A DNA stretch of 64,000 nucleotides, taken from contig CAUYUJ010018634.1 in the NCBI GenBank assembly GCA_963575745.1, positions 77,501 through 141,500 of the forward strand. The letters run 5' to 3'. The DNA comes from Prorocentrum cordatum (lineage: Eukaryota > Sar > Dinophyceae > Prorocentrales > Prorocentraceae). Shown piece after piece: positions 1 through 10,441 of this stretch; the stretch's first letter is position 1; every line of letters starts with the position of its first letter. A model generated the notes under the pieces. The model saw only the letters and a program-made list of their open reading frames with translations. It had not been told where the DNA came from and made no database searches. The position numbers and the translations under genes were made by a program.

Positions 1-940
1 GTCCCCGTACTATTTTTGACCATTTTTGACTATTCCTCCTGTAGAGGGACAGACCCGGCTTAAACCAAGTAGCCGCTGGCGGAAGCGTTGCGGGGCAAGC
101 TGCCTACCGCCGGCCGCCGCCGCCGCGCAGCGGCGCGCCGCCGCGTGCGCCTGCGCCTGGACGGGGAGGCCTCCACGACGACGACGACGACGAGCGACGA
201 CGAGCGACGACGTGACGACGACGAATACAACGACGACGACGACGACGACGGAAGGGGGTGATTCGAAGGGATCTCTGCTCCATCGTAGCGTTTTACCGTT
301 CCTCGCTGGGTCGTGCCAAAGTCCCTGGCCGCGCTTCGTGCTCGTGGTGCTCGGCATGGTCTCCTTCGAGTTCCTGACTGGCTAGGGGTCTGTGGCTGCT
401 GATGTCTCACAAATCCGTCCTCCTCCTCCACGCGCCGCCATCCCCGCCCGTCATCAGCAATCCTCTCCTGTCCTCCGCCATCATCCTCCGCCAATCCAAC
501 CGTCCCTCTCTTCCTCCTCCTCCTCCTCCTCCTCTTCTTCCTCCTCCCTCGATCTACTCCGTCTGGCTCTTCGTCATCCATCTTCAACCCACCGCCATCA
601 TCTGACCCTCTGGCCTCCTCCTCCCTCCTCCATCATCCTTCTCGATCCTCACGAACGTACGTAGCCCCGTCCTGCTTTTCAAAATCACGCATGCCGTGGA
701 ATTCACGGCATATCGGATCTGCGGGGGCGAGTACCTCTTGCTGGGCCTGATGCTCATCCGCCGTCGTCAGTGGTAACACTCGATCACGCACCCTGGTCTG
801 GGAGGAGGGACGAGGATGGAGCAGGGACGGGGGACGAACAACGGGAGCACCAGCAGGGGGAAGCCTACAATTCGATGAGAAAAGAGTGGAGAGCAAGGGG
901 ATTCTGCTGCACCTTCGTTGGACCTTGTCCGTTCCATCGC
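1..940. other. Non-coding start of window with microsatellites
   Basis: No frame here looks like a protein. Positions 175..251 are an ACG/GAC trinucleotide run and 480..640 are a pyrimidine-rich CTC/TCC stretch; the long frames over them are simple-repeat artefacts. About 28 bases at 39..66 (starting CTGTAGAGGGACA) resemble 41230..41258, so the left edge probably cuts into a dispersed repeat. Confidence 0.6.
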
Positions 941-943
941 TCC

Positions 944-1127
944 GCCATCCACGTCGAATCCGCGTCGAATCTGTGTCAACCACGCCGAATCCACGTCGAA
1001 TCCGCGTCGAATCGACACCGAATCTACGTCGAATCCGTCACGAATCCATGTCGAACGCGCCAAATCCATAGCGAGTCGAGCCCGCGTCGAGTCCACGCCG
1101 AATCCACGTCGAATCCACGCTGAGCCC
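944..1127. repeat. Short tandem repeat based on CGTCGAATC
   Basis: The motif CGTCGAATCC and close variants (CGCCGAATCC, CGTCGAGTCC) recur about every 9-18 bases. The array explains the overlapping frames in several registers. No gene is supported. Confidence 0.8.
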
Positions 1128-1260
1128 GCGGTGGGCGCAAGAGAAGACAACCACTTGCAGGGCAGGCACTGCCCCCCCGAAGATGCAGCGCAGAGGGGAA
1201 GAGCAGCCGCACCACCGACAGGAGGAGCACAGAGGGGGGCAAGTGGAAACCGACCATATT

Positions 1261-1422
1261 GAAGGGGCCCCAGGACACACAAATAAATACACACAAATAA
1301 AAGGATTCCCCATATTTTCAAATATTTTCGGGGTTTTTGTCTTCCCCACCACTTCCCATATTTTCCCATATTTTCTGGATAATCGAGGATTAATTGTGTC
1401 TGTGTGTTTCTTTTCCTCCTGA
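1261..1422. repeat. AT-rich dispersed element, copy A
   Basis: A 160-bp AT-rich block in GC-rich surroundings. It starts GAAGGGG, carries ACACAAATAAATACACACAA and several CCCATATTTTC runs, and ends TGTGTCTGTGTGT...CCTCCTGA. Close copies lie at 36343..36510 and 41807..41964 in the same orientation. Copy A is flanked by a perfect 29-bp direct repeat (1231..1259 and 1425..1453, starting AGAGGGGGGCAAGTGG). Copies B and C have 6-bp and 5-bp direct repeats at their edges. A solo LTR, SINE-like or other non-autonomous element is possible; there are no clear terminal inverted repeats. Confidence 0.75.
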
Positions 1423-1609
1423 ATAGAGGGGGGCAAGTGGAAACCGACCATATGGAGCCAGAGCCGATGGGCCCGAGGAATCCCAGAACTGGGCACCTTT
1501 CGCGAGCATCTCAGACGCGGGCTGACGCAAGAGGGGGGAGTCGCAAACTATGGCCCGAGGCATGAGTGCGGACGAGGGGGGGGCCAATGAACGAATCGAA
1601 ATGGCAGTG

Positions 1610-1806
1610 GATAATCCGCCGGCCCCCTTGCGGGGCCATCAGGCTGCGAGGGTTAGGCTTGCTGCTCCCTGCGCCAGTTCCAGTTTCCAGTTTCCATTGT
1701 TACAGTGCTGCTTTCTGCTTCCTACTGTAAACTGTTACTGTCCGCGCGAGGGGGGGAGCCGAAAACCACCCTGGTTAGCGTCCCCCGGGAGGGTGCTCAG
1801 AATTCC
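1610..1806. repeat. Dispersed repeat R1, copy 1
   Basis: About 200 bp, homologous to 6168..6350 in the same orientation. Shared landmarks are ATAATCCGC at the start, TGCGCCAGTTCCA, two TTTCCA blocks, GACCGCGCGAGG-like and CCTGGTTAGCGTC. No coding potential is seen. Class unknown. Confidence 0.75.
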
Positions 1807-1817
1807 TGGGGGGGTCA

Positions 1818-2150
1818 AAATTTACACCCCTCACGCAGATCGGCGGGGTCAGGGTCCAAAAACACAAAGGATTTGCTACATTTATAGATTCGGTGGCACC
1901 CCGCACTCAGATCGGAGGGATCAGCGTCCAAAAACACTGGGGATTGCCACATTTCTGAAATTCGGTGGCACCCCTCATGCAGATCGGCGGGGTCAGGGGC
2001 CAAAAACACAAAGGATTTGCCACATTTCTGAAATTCGGTGGCACCCTTAACGCAGATCGACGGGGTCAGGGTCCAAAAACACAAGGGATTAGCCGCATTT
2101 CTAAAATTCGATGGCACCCCTAATTCAAATCGGCGGGGTCAGTCTCCAAA
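1818..2150. repeat. 72-bp satellite, cluster 1
   Basis: Four to five copies of a 72-73 bp unit containing CAGATCGGCGGGGTCAGGG, TCCAAAAACACAAAGGATTT and AAATTCGGTGGCACCCC. The CAGAT landmark falls at 1836, 1908, 1980 and 2053. The same unit reappears at 3392..3565 and, degenerate, at 6813..6960. Confidence 0.85.
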
Positions 2151-2230
2151 AACATGATGGACCCACGAACCCGGAAAGGGATATAGACATGTGGAGCATG
2201 GACACGTTTTCACGATACCCAACTGGGCAA

Positions 2231-2372
2231 CACCTCACGAAACATCCCACGAGACACTTCACGAAACATCCCACGAGACACCTCACGAAACATTCCACGA
2301 GACACCTCACGAAACATTCCACGAGACACCCCGCGAAACATTCCACGAGACACCCCACGAAACATTCCACGA
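2231..2372. repeat. 24-bp tandem repeat
   Basis: About six units of 24 bp built on CTCACGAAACATTCCACGAG plus ACAC, with a few substitutions. There are no unique spacers between units. Confidence 0.85.
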
Positions 2373-2395
2373 CGACAGGCAACCACTCAACCAAG

Positions 2396-3194
2396 GCGGT
2401 GTGGTCGTGCTGGGGAGTGGTCGTGCTGGGGTGTGGTCGTGCTGGGGGGTGGTCGTGCTGGGGTGTGGTCGTGCTGGGGGGGTGGTCGTGCTGGGGGGTG
2501 GTCGTGCTGGGGCGTGGTCGTGCTGGGGCGTGGTCGTGCTGGGGCGTGGTCGTGCTGGGGTGTGGTCGTGCTGTGGTGAGGTCGTGCTGGGGTGTGGTCG
2601 TGCTGGGGTGTGGTCGTGCTGCGGTGGGGTCCTGCTGGGTGTGGTCGTGCTGGGGTGTGGTCCTGCTGGGGTGTGGTCGTGCTGGGGTGGGGTCGTGCTT
2701 GGGTGGGGTCGTGCTGGGGTGTGGTCGTTCTGGGGTGTGGTCGTGCTGGGGTGTGGTGCTGGGGTGGGGTCGTGCTGGGGTGGGGTCGTGCTGGGGTGTG
2801 GTCGTGCTGGGGTGTGGTCGTGCTGGGGTGTGGTCGTGCTGGGGTCGTGCTGGGGTGGGGTCGTGCTGGGTGGGGTCGTGCTGGGGTGTGGTCGTGCTGG
2901 GGTGGTCCGCACCCTGTGATTTATCGATGTCGTAGGGTCGTGCGTGGTCGTGCTGGGGTGTGGTCGTGCTGGGGTGTGGTCGTGCTGGGGTGTGGTCGTG
3001 CTGGGGCGTGGTCGTGCTGGGGCGTGGTCGTGCTGGGGTGTGGTCGTGCGTGGTCGTGCTGGGGCGTGGTCGTGCTGGGGCGTGGTCGTGCTGTGGTCGT
3101 GCTGGGGTGTGGTCGTGCTGGGGCGTGGTCGTGCTGGGGCGTGGTCGTGCTGGGGTGTGGTCTGCTGGGGGTGTGGTCGTGCTGAGGTGTCCCG
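2396..3194. repeat. 16-bp G-rich minisatellite (GTCGTGCTGGGGTGTG)
   Basis: About 45 head-to-tail copies of a 16-bp unit with small indels, interrupted once at 2910..2938. Every unit carries a GGGG run, so the plus strand is strongly G-biased. The long frames on both strands over this array are repeat artefacts. Confidence 0.9.
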
Positions 3195-3214
3195 CACCCT
3201 GTGATTTATCGATC

Positions 3215-3395
3215 GGGATTTCAAAAACAAGCGTTTCGCCTGAGACATCCTCAAAATTTAATCCGCCGGCCTCCTTCGACCTCGATATTTATCAGGGAAA
3301 GAATCCGCCGGCCTCCTTCAAGTTGGGCACCGGGGACATGTTTACATAGGAAAAGAGAACCCTGGGCCTATGCCCTTTCCGGGAACAAATGTGAT
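3215..3395. repeat. Dispersed repeat R2, copy 1
   Basis: Contains ACAAGCGTTTCGCCTGAGAC, two CCGCCGGCC-CTCC blocks, CCTCGATATTTATC and GAGAACCCTGGGCCTATGCC. A diverged same-order copy is at 17995..18168. Its first motif is also the unit of the tandem array at 17440..17990 and, reversed, of 30925..31078. Confidence 0.75.
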
Positions 3396-3565
3396 TTGCC
3401 GCATGTTTCAAATTCGGTGGCACCCCTCACGCACATCGGCGGGGTCAGGGTCCAAAAACACAAAGGATTTGCAACATTTCTGAAATTCGGTGGCACCCCT
3501 CACGCAGATCCGTAGGGTAAGGGTCCAAAAACAAAAGGGATTTGCCAGATGTCTGAAATTCGGCG
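3392..3565. repeat. 72-bp satellite, cluster 2
   Basis: Two and a half units of the satellite described at 1818..2150, ending where the ACT array starts. Confidence 0.75.
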
Positions 3566-3566
3566 G

Positions 3567-3640
3567 ACTAGTACTAGTACTAGTACTACTACTAGTACTA
3601 GTACTAGTAGTAGTACTAGTACTAGTACTAGTACTAATAG

Positions 3641-3683
<43 letters not shown>

Positions 3684-3898
3684 GCTACTACTACTACTAC
3701 TACTAACTACTACTATACTACTACTACTTACTACTATACTACTTACTATACTACTACAGTACTACGACGAATACTACTACTACTAGTACTACTACTACTG
3801 CTACGACTACTACTACTACTGTTGATACTACTACTACTACTACTACTACTATAATCTACTACGACTGCTACTACTACTTGACTACGCTACTACTACTA

Positions 3899-3963
<65 letters not shown>

Positions 3964-4397
3964 TTACTACTACTGCTACTACTACTACTACTACTACTAC
4001 TACCACTACTACTACTACGACTACGACTAATACGACTACGACTAGGGCTGCGACGAAGACAGCGACTAAGACTACTACTACTACTGCTACTACTACTACT
4101 ACTCCTACTACTACTACTACTACTACTGCTACTACTACTACTACTGCTACGACTACGACTACGACTACGACGACGACTACTACTACCACTTCTACTACTC
4201 CGGCGACTACTGCTACTACTACTCTTTCTGCTACTACTGCTAGTAGTAGTAGTAGTAGTAGTAGTAGTACTACTACTACTACGACTACTACTACTACTAC
4301 TACTATTGCTACTGCTGCTACTACTACTACTACTCCTACTACTACGACTACTACTACGACTACTTCGACTACGACTACGACTAGTACTACCACCAAC

Positions 4398-4438
<41 letters not shown>

Positions 4439-5205
4439 GACTACTACTACTACTACTACGACTACTACTTCTACTACTACTACTACTACTACTACTGCTA
4501 CTACTACTACTACTTCTACTACTCCTACTACGACTCCTACTACTACTGCTACTACTACTACTACGACTCTTACTACTACTACTCCTACTACTACTACTAC
4601 TACTACTACGACTACTACTTCTACTACTACTACTACTGCTACTACTACTACTACTACTCCTACTACGACTCCTACTTACTACTACTATACTACTACTACT
4701 ACTACTCCTACTACTACTACTACTACTACTTACTACGACTACGACTACGTACTACTAATACTTACTACGGGCTACGGCTACGGCTACGGCTACGGCTACG
4801 CTACTACTACTACTACTTACTACTACTACTACTTACTACTACTACTACCACTACTACTACTATACTACTACTACTACTACGACTACTACGACTACTACGA
4901 CTACACTACTACGACTACTACGACTACTAACGACTACTTACGACTATTACTACTACTACTTACTTACTTACTACTACTACTACTACTAGTACTAGAACTA
5001 GTTACTACTACACTAGTATACTACCACATACTACTACTATACTACTACTTGCTACTACTACTACTAGTACTAGTACTACTAGTACTGTACTAGTAGTACT
5101 AGTACTAGTACTAGTACTAGTACTAGTACTACTACTACTACTACTACTACTACTGCTACTGCTACTATTACTACTACGACGACGACGACAACGACGACGA
5201 CGACG

Positions 5206-5277
<72 letters not shown>

Positions 5278-5292
5278 GCGACTATGACTACG
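3567..5292. repeat. 1.7-kb ACT/CTA trinucleotide array
   Basis: Nearly pure (ACT)n with interspersed ACG, GCT and CCT variants. Both ends are palindromic ACTAGT runs (about 3567..3640 and 4985..5130). The repeat switches strand briefly to (AGT)n at 4240..4268. A (CTACGG) patch lies at 4770..4800 and ACG-type units near 5175..5210. Poly-Leu, poly-Val and poly-Thr frames here are not genes. Confidence 0.95.
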
Positions 5293-5599
5293 ACGAATGA
5301 TCCGCCGACCCCCGTCTGCCGGGGGTTCAAAACTGTGTGAGACATTAGGCTGCCCCCCATAATTACCCTCTTCCCCCTCACAAAGTGTCCAACATCGGGT
5401 TTGACGCGGGGGGGGCTGGGAGAGGGGGGGGGGGTGGCGAGCTCCCCAAGGCACTCCTCAAGCGTCCCGAGTTTCCAGAGAGCCTCGAGATGACCCGAGA
5501 GAGCGCAAACAGAGCGCCAACACAGCCCAAGAGAGCGTCGAGACGGCCCACGCGAATCCAAGACGTCCCAAGAATGCACCCAGAGGACTGCCGAGATGG
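5293..5599. other. Short unassigned stretch
   Basis: Single-copy-looking sequence with a poly-G tract near 5409..5433. No gene or clear repeat is seen. Confidence 0.4.
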
Positions 5600-6060
5600 C
5601 TCCAAGAAGAAAACATCGCTGCATTCCTTCTGAACACGTGCGTTTCTACGTATTAACCTTTTTCGTCTTGGCAACGTCCAAGACGGCCCAAGGGCCCCCC
5701 AAAATCGTCCCGACAGGGCCCATGAGGCCTCCGAGGGGGGCCCAAGACAGCCCAAGAGGGTTCCAAGACGGTCGCAGAGGTCCCTCGGAAGACCCAAAAG
5801 AGCACCAAAAGGGCCCTAAAAGGGGCCCAAGAATGGGGATACGAATTGACATTTCGAGCCTCTCTCCCCAGGATGGCCCCAAGAGCCCCCTCGACGCCCC
5901 CGAGGCGCCCACAAGAGGCCCCAAGAGGTCCCCAAGGGGTCCCCGAGAATCCCCCAGGAGGCCCCCAAGAAGGACCAAAAGGGCCCCCAGTTGCCCCCGA
6001 AGAGCCTCCCTGAAAGGCATCCCACGAGCCCCTCAGATGCATCCAAGAAGCTCCTGGCCC
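5600..6060. repeat. Degenerate CCCAAGAGG minisatellite, locus 1
   Basis: Irregular repeats of GGCCCCAAGAGG-like words with no fixed period. All six frames give Gly/Pro/Ser/Trp-rich translations. The same vocabulary recurs at 28260..28440 and 57210..57310, and on the opposite strand at 31790..33720. Confidence 0.7.
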
Positions 6061-6167
6061 ACTAGATACTTTCCAGGCTCGTCGCAAGCACTTGCTCCTT
6101 CCGAGGGGGCTGGCGGAAGGGCGTAAGCCACTAAAATACCAATCGCAATAATGAGTATAATCCGCTG

Positions 6168-6350
6168 GTACCCTTGTGGGGCCACCAGGCTGTAGGACGA
6201 GGGTTTGCTGTTCGCTGCGCCAGTTCCAATTTCCAATTTCCACTGTTACATTTCTGCTTCTTGTTGCTCACTGTTCCTTGTTGTAGACCGCGCGAGGAGG
6301 AGAGCCGAACGTCAGCCTGGTTAGCGTCTCCTGGGCGGGGTCTCAGAATA
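6168..6350. repeat. Dispersed repeat R1, copy 2
   Basis: Homologue of 1610..1806 with the same landmarks in the same order, about 80% identical by eye. Confidence 0.75.
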
Positions 6351-6354
6351 CATG

Positions 6355-6812
6355 AAATTCGCGCCCCCGAGGCCATCAACCCTCGTACATTACGCAATCG
6401 TCGCGTCTCCGAATCCATAAACCCTTGTGAATTACGCAACATTCGCGTCCCCGAAGCCAGAACCAACGCACAAAACGACGTGTTCGTGTCCCCGAAACCA
6501 TAAACCATCGACAATTATGCTATGCTTGCGTCCCCGAGGCTACAAACCCTGGCAAATCACGCGATATTCCCGTCCCCGAATCCATAAGGTTTTGTAAGTT
6601 ACCCTGTATTCGCGTCTCCGAAGCCATAAACCATTGAAATTACGCAATGATTGCGTTCCCGATACAATGAACCATTACTTAATATTCGCGTCCCCGAAGC
6701 CATACACCCTCGCACATTACGATATATTCGAACATCCGAAACCATATTCCACCGTACATTACGCAATGCTCGCGTCTCCGAAGCCATAAACCTGCGTACA
6801 TCATAACATTTG
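6355..6812. repeat. About 46-bp tandem repeat
   Basis: Roughly ten degenerate units containing CGCGTCCCCGAAGCCATAAA followed by a variable ACATTACGCAAT portion. It explains the open frames on both strands. Confidence 0.8.
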
Positions 6813-6960
6813 CGACCCTCATGCAGATAGGCAGGGCCAGGGTCGAAAAACACATGGGATTTGCCACATGCCTTGAAATTCGGTGGCACGCCCCACGCAT
6901 TTCGGTGGGGTGAGGGTCAGAAAACACATGGGATTTGCAACACTTCAACACTTCGTAGAG
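6813..6960. repeat. 72-bp satellite, cluster 3
   Basis: Two degenerate units with TGCAGATAGGCAGGGCCAGG, AAAAACACATGGGATTTGC and AAATTCGGTGGCAC, matching the cluster at 1818. Confidence 0.7.
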
Positions 6961-7698
6961 AAGCTTTTGCACAGCATGCGCGAGCAAGCTCGAAATACAA
7001 CACCGAACTCAACAACATCATCATACTCTCAATGTGTATTGCCGATTACTCATCGTCTTCGCGTGAAGTCCCGACGCTGCTTCACGGCGGCGCCAAGGCC
7101 TCATGATTTCGCTCTTGCATTGCCCATTATCCGAGAAAGGGGGCCAGCGGCAGGGGGAGAAGCCCTTACGGATAACAAGCCATACATACATTATAGTAAT
7201 GATAAAGAAGAAGAATAAGCATATTACGAATCATCATACTGATAAGAATTCTAGAAATAACAATACTACAACTAACAACAGTAATACTGATACTAATAAG
7301 CAGAAGGGGCCGTGAAATCTGGGATCTTGCATGGCCCTGGCCAGGGTATCCCCCCCCTAATCATCCCTGCCTCGTGGCTTCACCGAACCCCGTCCTGGGC
7401 CACCGTGTCCTCTCGATCAGGCAGGTTCTTGTTGGATGGGGTCTCATCATCTTGCCCTGATCGGGGAGACGTGAGACTCGGGGGCGAGTGGCTCGGGTCG
7501 GCCTGACGGGGCCGTCAGGAAAACGACGAGACCCAATCCTAAATTTGACGCGACCTTCCGCCGCAGACATCCCACAACAAACCGGACCGTCAAAATCCAT
7601 GACAGGCTCGTCAAACATCGTCGGCAAACCCACATTCTGGCAGCTCGAGTCTTATTCGGGGGCGCGCAAACATGGATTAGCGATCCATGGACCTGGCG
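6961..7698. other. Unassigned, partly AT-rich stretch
   Basis: 7200..7310 is AT-rich (AATAA/ACTAA runs). No frame has recognisable domains. Nothing else is supported. Confidence 0.4.
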
Positions 7699-7848
7699 CG
7701 CGGTCGCCAAATCCATGGATCGGGGGAAGTGCCCTCCCCAAAATGCGGCCGCTGCCCTTGTTCGGCGGCGGAAATCCGCGATTTCCCATGGAAGCGGGAC
7801 CCGTCGCTGATCCACGCCCCCTGGATCCATGTCTGCGATCGCCTGACT
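7699..7848. repeat. Dispersed repeat R7, copy 1
   Basis: 150 bp starting GCGGTCGCCAAATCCATGGA and ending CTGCGATCGCCTGACT. Copy 2 is at 40092..40242 in the same orientation, about 85-90% identical. Confidence 0.8.
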
Positions 7849-7960
7849 TATCTTTCCCGACACGAGGGCGAAACGTCTTGGGGCAAACAGGCCTGGGACC
7901 CGGGGGCACTCCACAGGGCCAACTTTTCATCTGGAGCCGTCTTTTGACCGTCCCCCCCCC

Positions 7961-8012
7961 CTCCTCCTCCTCCTCCTCCTCCTCCTCCTCCTCCTCCTCC
8001 TCCTCCTCCTCC
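7961..8012. repeat. (CTC)n microsatellite
   Basis: About 17 uninterrupted CTC units after a C9 run. Overlapping poly-Glu and poly-Ser frames are artefacts. Confidence 0.9.
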
Positions 8013-8142
8013 TCGGGGCCCAGGGAGGGCACAGCATGCCGAAAGCATCCGCAAGCGTCGAAGCACCTCAGGAGTCCAGAGGCAAAGATGGGCCGCAGTG
8101 TTACGGGGGAGGCAGCTCGGGGGGCGTCGAGAGCTTGAATCT

Positions 8143-8275
8143 GGGATGCACTGCCGACGGATGGGCGCTGGGCCCCCTATGATTACCGAATCCGCACGGC
8201 CCTGGGCGGGGGGTGGGGCAATCAGGCCCCTGTCGGCGATGAATTGGCGATTGGGGGTCGATGCATCCTCCCCTG
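8143..8275. repeat. Dispersed repeat R8, copy 1
   Basis: Shares ATCCGCACGGCCCTGGGCGG-like sequence, an ATCAGGCCCCTGT-like word, GATGAATTGGCGATTGGGG-like words, and CGATGCATC near the end with 39597..39745, in the same orientation. Confidence 0.65.
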
Positions 8276-8623
8276 AGCCTGTCCCCCTCAAAGTTGCCAG
8301 TGGAAGGAGGCACTGAGGATCCCTCCCCCTCAAGAACCTCTTCTCTTCAAGGCGACCGGCTGCATCAGTCGTGGCACGCTCGGAGTGGTGCTGTCGCTGC
8401 AGGTGCGGTGATCGTCTGCAAGGCGCCGCTGCCGTTGGACCGCCGAAGGCGGGCGACTCGAACGGCACGTCCGCGCGGGCGCTCCCGGGGCCAGCCCAGG
8501 TTACAACGGGGCCCCCAGCTGGCGGACCACCCCCTCGCTCCATGGAGCGGCCGCCACAGCGCTCTGCGTCACGCCACCCATGGGGGGAGGCGGACTCTGC
8601 CACATCTCAGAGGGCGGCGATAT

Positions 8624-8672
8624 TCGAACCCTGCCCCCACCAACCATGAAGAGGCGGGGGTAGGGTTCGGAT
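8624..8672. repeat. Inverted repeat / hairpin
   Basis: Left arm CGAACCCTGCCCCCAC pairs with right arm GCGGGGGTAGGGTTCG (two mismatches in 16) across a loop of about 15 bases. Function unknown. Confidence 0.6.
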
Positions 8673-8699
8673 TGCGCCGCGTGCTCGACGAATTCCGAA

Positions 8700-9244
8700 A
8701 CCTGCACCGAATTTCATGATAAAAGGGGGTTTGTCTGATTTTTTTTTTGGGAGTCCGATTTGAGTGTCTTGGAGGGTTCCCCGGGGTCTGGCAAAAGGCC
8801 GCCCTTTCATGGCTGGTCTGGGGGGGTCTAAAACTGATCGTCTGGGAGGGTTGTGACCCCCTCCGTTCAATTACAAAACGTGGGGTAACGTGAGCGCTTT
8901 CTTGTTCGGCGTTCCGACATTGGGCGGAAAGGGGGGGGGGGGAGGGGGGTGTGCGAGGGCCCAGAAGCAGCCAAGATCTGCTCTTTGGGGGGGGGGGGGG
9001 GGATGCGAGGGCCCGCGCCGATCGGCAAAACAATGAAAGAACTACCCCCGCCACCCATCGAGGTGCCTGAATCGCTGATCGGCGAGGCCAGGGCTCGGAA
9101 CTCGCCGCCGATCTGACACAGAAACCCATGGGGGGGGCGAGCGAGAGGGGCGCGCGTGCCCCGGCGCGTGCGGCGAGAGGCGCGCGTGCCCGGGCGAACC
9201 AGCCTCCGCCGTATCCCTATCCCTGAGATTGGCACGCCACACTC
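8700..9244. other. Unassigned stretch with poly-G tracts
   Basis: Contains poly-G runs (8929..8947 and 8987..9002) and poly-T. No frame is convincing. Confidence 0.4.
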
Positions 9245-9373
9245 GCCATCGCTCGGACGTCCATTCCCTGTGTTTTTTTTCGGTTTCGTGCGTGTTTTTT
9301 TTTCCGCGAAATGATGAAGGATGCTCCTCGATGGTCCTCGCCGAGGAAAAAACGCACACGCCCGAGCGATGCC
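9245..9373. mobile_element. MITE-like element M1, copy 1
   Basis: 129-bp element starting GCCATCGCTCGGACG. The reverse complement of its start is found, with small changes, at its end (CGCCCGAGCGATGCC). The interior has a T-rich run, GGTTTCGTGCGTG, TGCTCCTCGATGGTCCTCG and CCGAGGAAAAAA. Two further copies with the same ends are at 23107..23232 and 31204..31329. Length, terminal inverted repeats of about 15 bp, lack of coding capacity and dispersal suggest a miniature inverted-repeat element. I could not define a target duplication. Confidence 0.65.
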
Positions 9374-9466
9374 AGGCACAAAGGCGATGACAATCTTAGG
9401 AACGCGCCATCAGAAGCTGAGGGAATTCCGCATGTTGGCACCGAGACAAGGCGATGCCAATCATTT

Positions 9467-9637
9467 GGCGGTGGACAAACCTCCCTTTAGTAAACCTCCT
9501 TTTCGTGAAAACGACCTAAGACCGAAACCGACGGACCTGGACCCGCAAAAAAGACGGCCGCGACGCCATCTCGCGAACCGGCAACGGCCAATTCGCTAAT
9601 CGACGTGTCAGGGTAGGAGGTCTATCAACCTCCGAAT
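9467..9637. mobile_element. TIR element R9, copy 1
   Basis: About 170 bp starting GGCGGTGGACAAACCTCCC and ending around GGAGGTCTATCAACCTCCG. It contains GGACCTGGACCCGCAAAA and GCTAATCGACGTGTCAGGG. Copies are at 35274..35435 and 41441..41608. In copy 2 the ends are near-perfect inverted repeats (GGTGGACAAACCTCC and GGAGGTCTGTCCACC, 14 of 15 paired), suggesting a short non-autonomous DNA element. Confidence 0.6.
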
Positions 9638-9639
9638 CA

Positions 9640-10126
9640 TAAGGATCGGGATGTGTTTCAAGCTGGCAACTTGCCCAGCCGGGCAGGGCGCGTGAGGTCG
9701 CTGCGCATCGGGGCCGCCACGGTCCCGCACGGCCGCCCGCGCAACGGGATTCCTGACAGCCGTCGCGGCGTCCGGCATTGTGGCGCGCGTGAGCGAGCTC
9801 ATTCGCGCTGAGCCCCTCAGCCAGCGGCGACGGTTCCTCGCCATAGTCGCGGCCCACGTGCCCGACCTCGAGATTGTCGGCTACGACGGCGCGCGCCACC
9901 TGCGCCCCGTGGCGGAGAAGAACGGGCAGGGCACCGCCGCGGCTTCGGGGGCGCGGCGGCCAAGAACCCAAGCGAGCCCAGGCCAGGTCGCGAGCCGGAG
10001 CTGGCCAGGTGGCAGCCTCCACGCACCGGGTCCGCGAAGGCAGGCGGGCCCCACGTGCCCCCCCCCAAACCCCTGTGAGCCAGGGGGGATTGGCGCGGAT
10101 CCCCGTTCGCGCGGACCCCCGCTACG
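9640..10126 (+). other. Unassigned GC-rich stretch with a doubtful frame
   Basis: The plus-strand frame from 9780 has a protein-like start (ARVSELIRAEPLSQRRRFLA) but opens only at GTG, turns Pro/Arg-rich, and runs directly into the GAG array. I see no domain. It could be a fragment of an old coding sequence. Confidence 0.25.
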
Positions 10127-10341
10127 TGAGGAGGAGGAGCGGGAGGATGAGGAGGAAGAGGAGGAGGAGGAGGAGGAGGAGGAGGAGGAGGAGGAGGAGC
10201 AGGAGGAGGAGCGGGAGGAGGAGGAGGAGGAGGAGGAGGAGGGCGGAGCAGGAGGAGGAGGAGGAGGAGGAGGAGGAGGGGGGGAGGTGGGAGGAGGAGG
10301 AGGAGGAGGAGGAGGAGGAGGAGGAGGAGGAGGAGGAGAGG
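10127..10341. repeat. (GAG)n array
   Basis: About 215 bp of GAG/GGA units, a polypurine plus strand followed by a poly-G run at 10381..10399. Poly-Glu, poly-Gly and poly-Arg frames are artefacts. The tract ends about 100 bp from the last coding-like segment of the retropseudogene at 10442. Confidence 0.9.
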
Positions 10342-10441
10342 GAAAGGGGAGGAGGGGAGGAGAGCAGGATGAGGAGGGGAAGGGGGGGGGGGGGGGGGGA
10401 AGGGGATTTTTTGTTGCTGTATGCGACTGCGCAGGCAAGCT

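Noticed and set aside
2231-2372. CRISPR-like array
   Set aside because: Units are contiguous 24-mers without unique spacers, and the genome is eukaryotic.
2307-3254. 315-codon minus-strand frame with repeated HDHAPARPRPST
   Set aside because: It is the translation of the 16-bp minisatellite. Several frames on both strands stay open over the same array because the unit rarely contains stop codons.
3892-4410. Poly-Val/poly-Leu membrane proteins in the ACT array
   Set aside because: Direct consequence of (GTA)n and (CTA)n translation.
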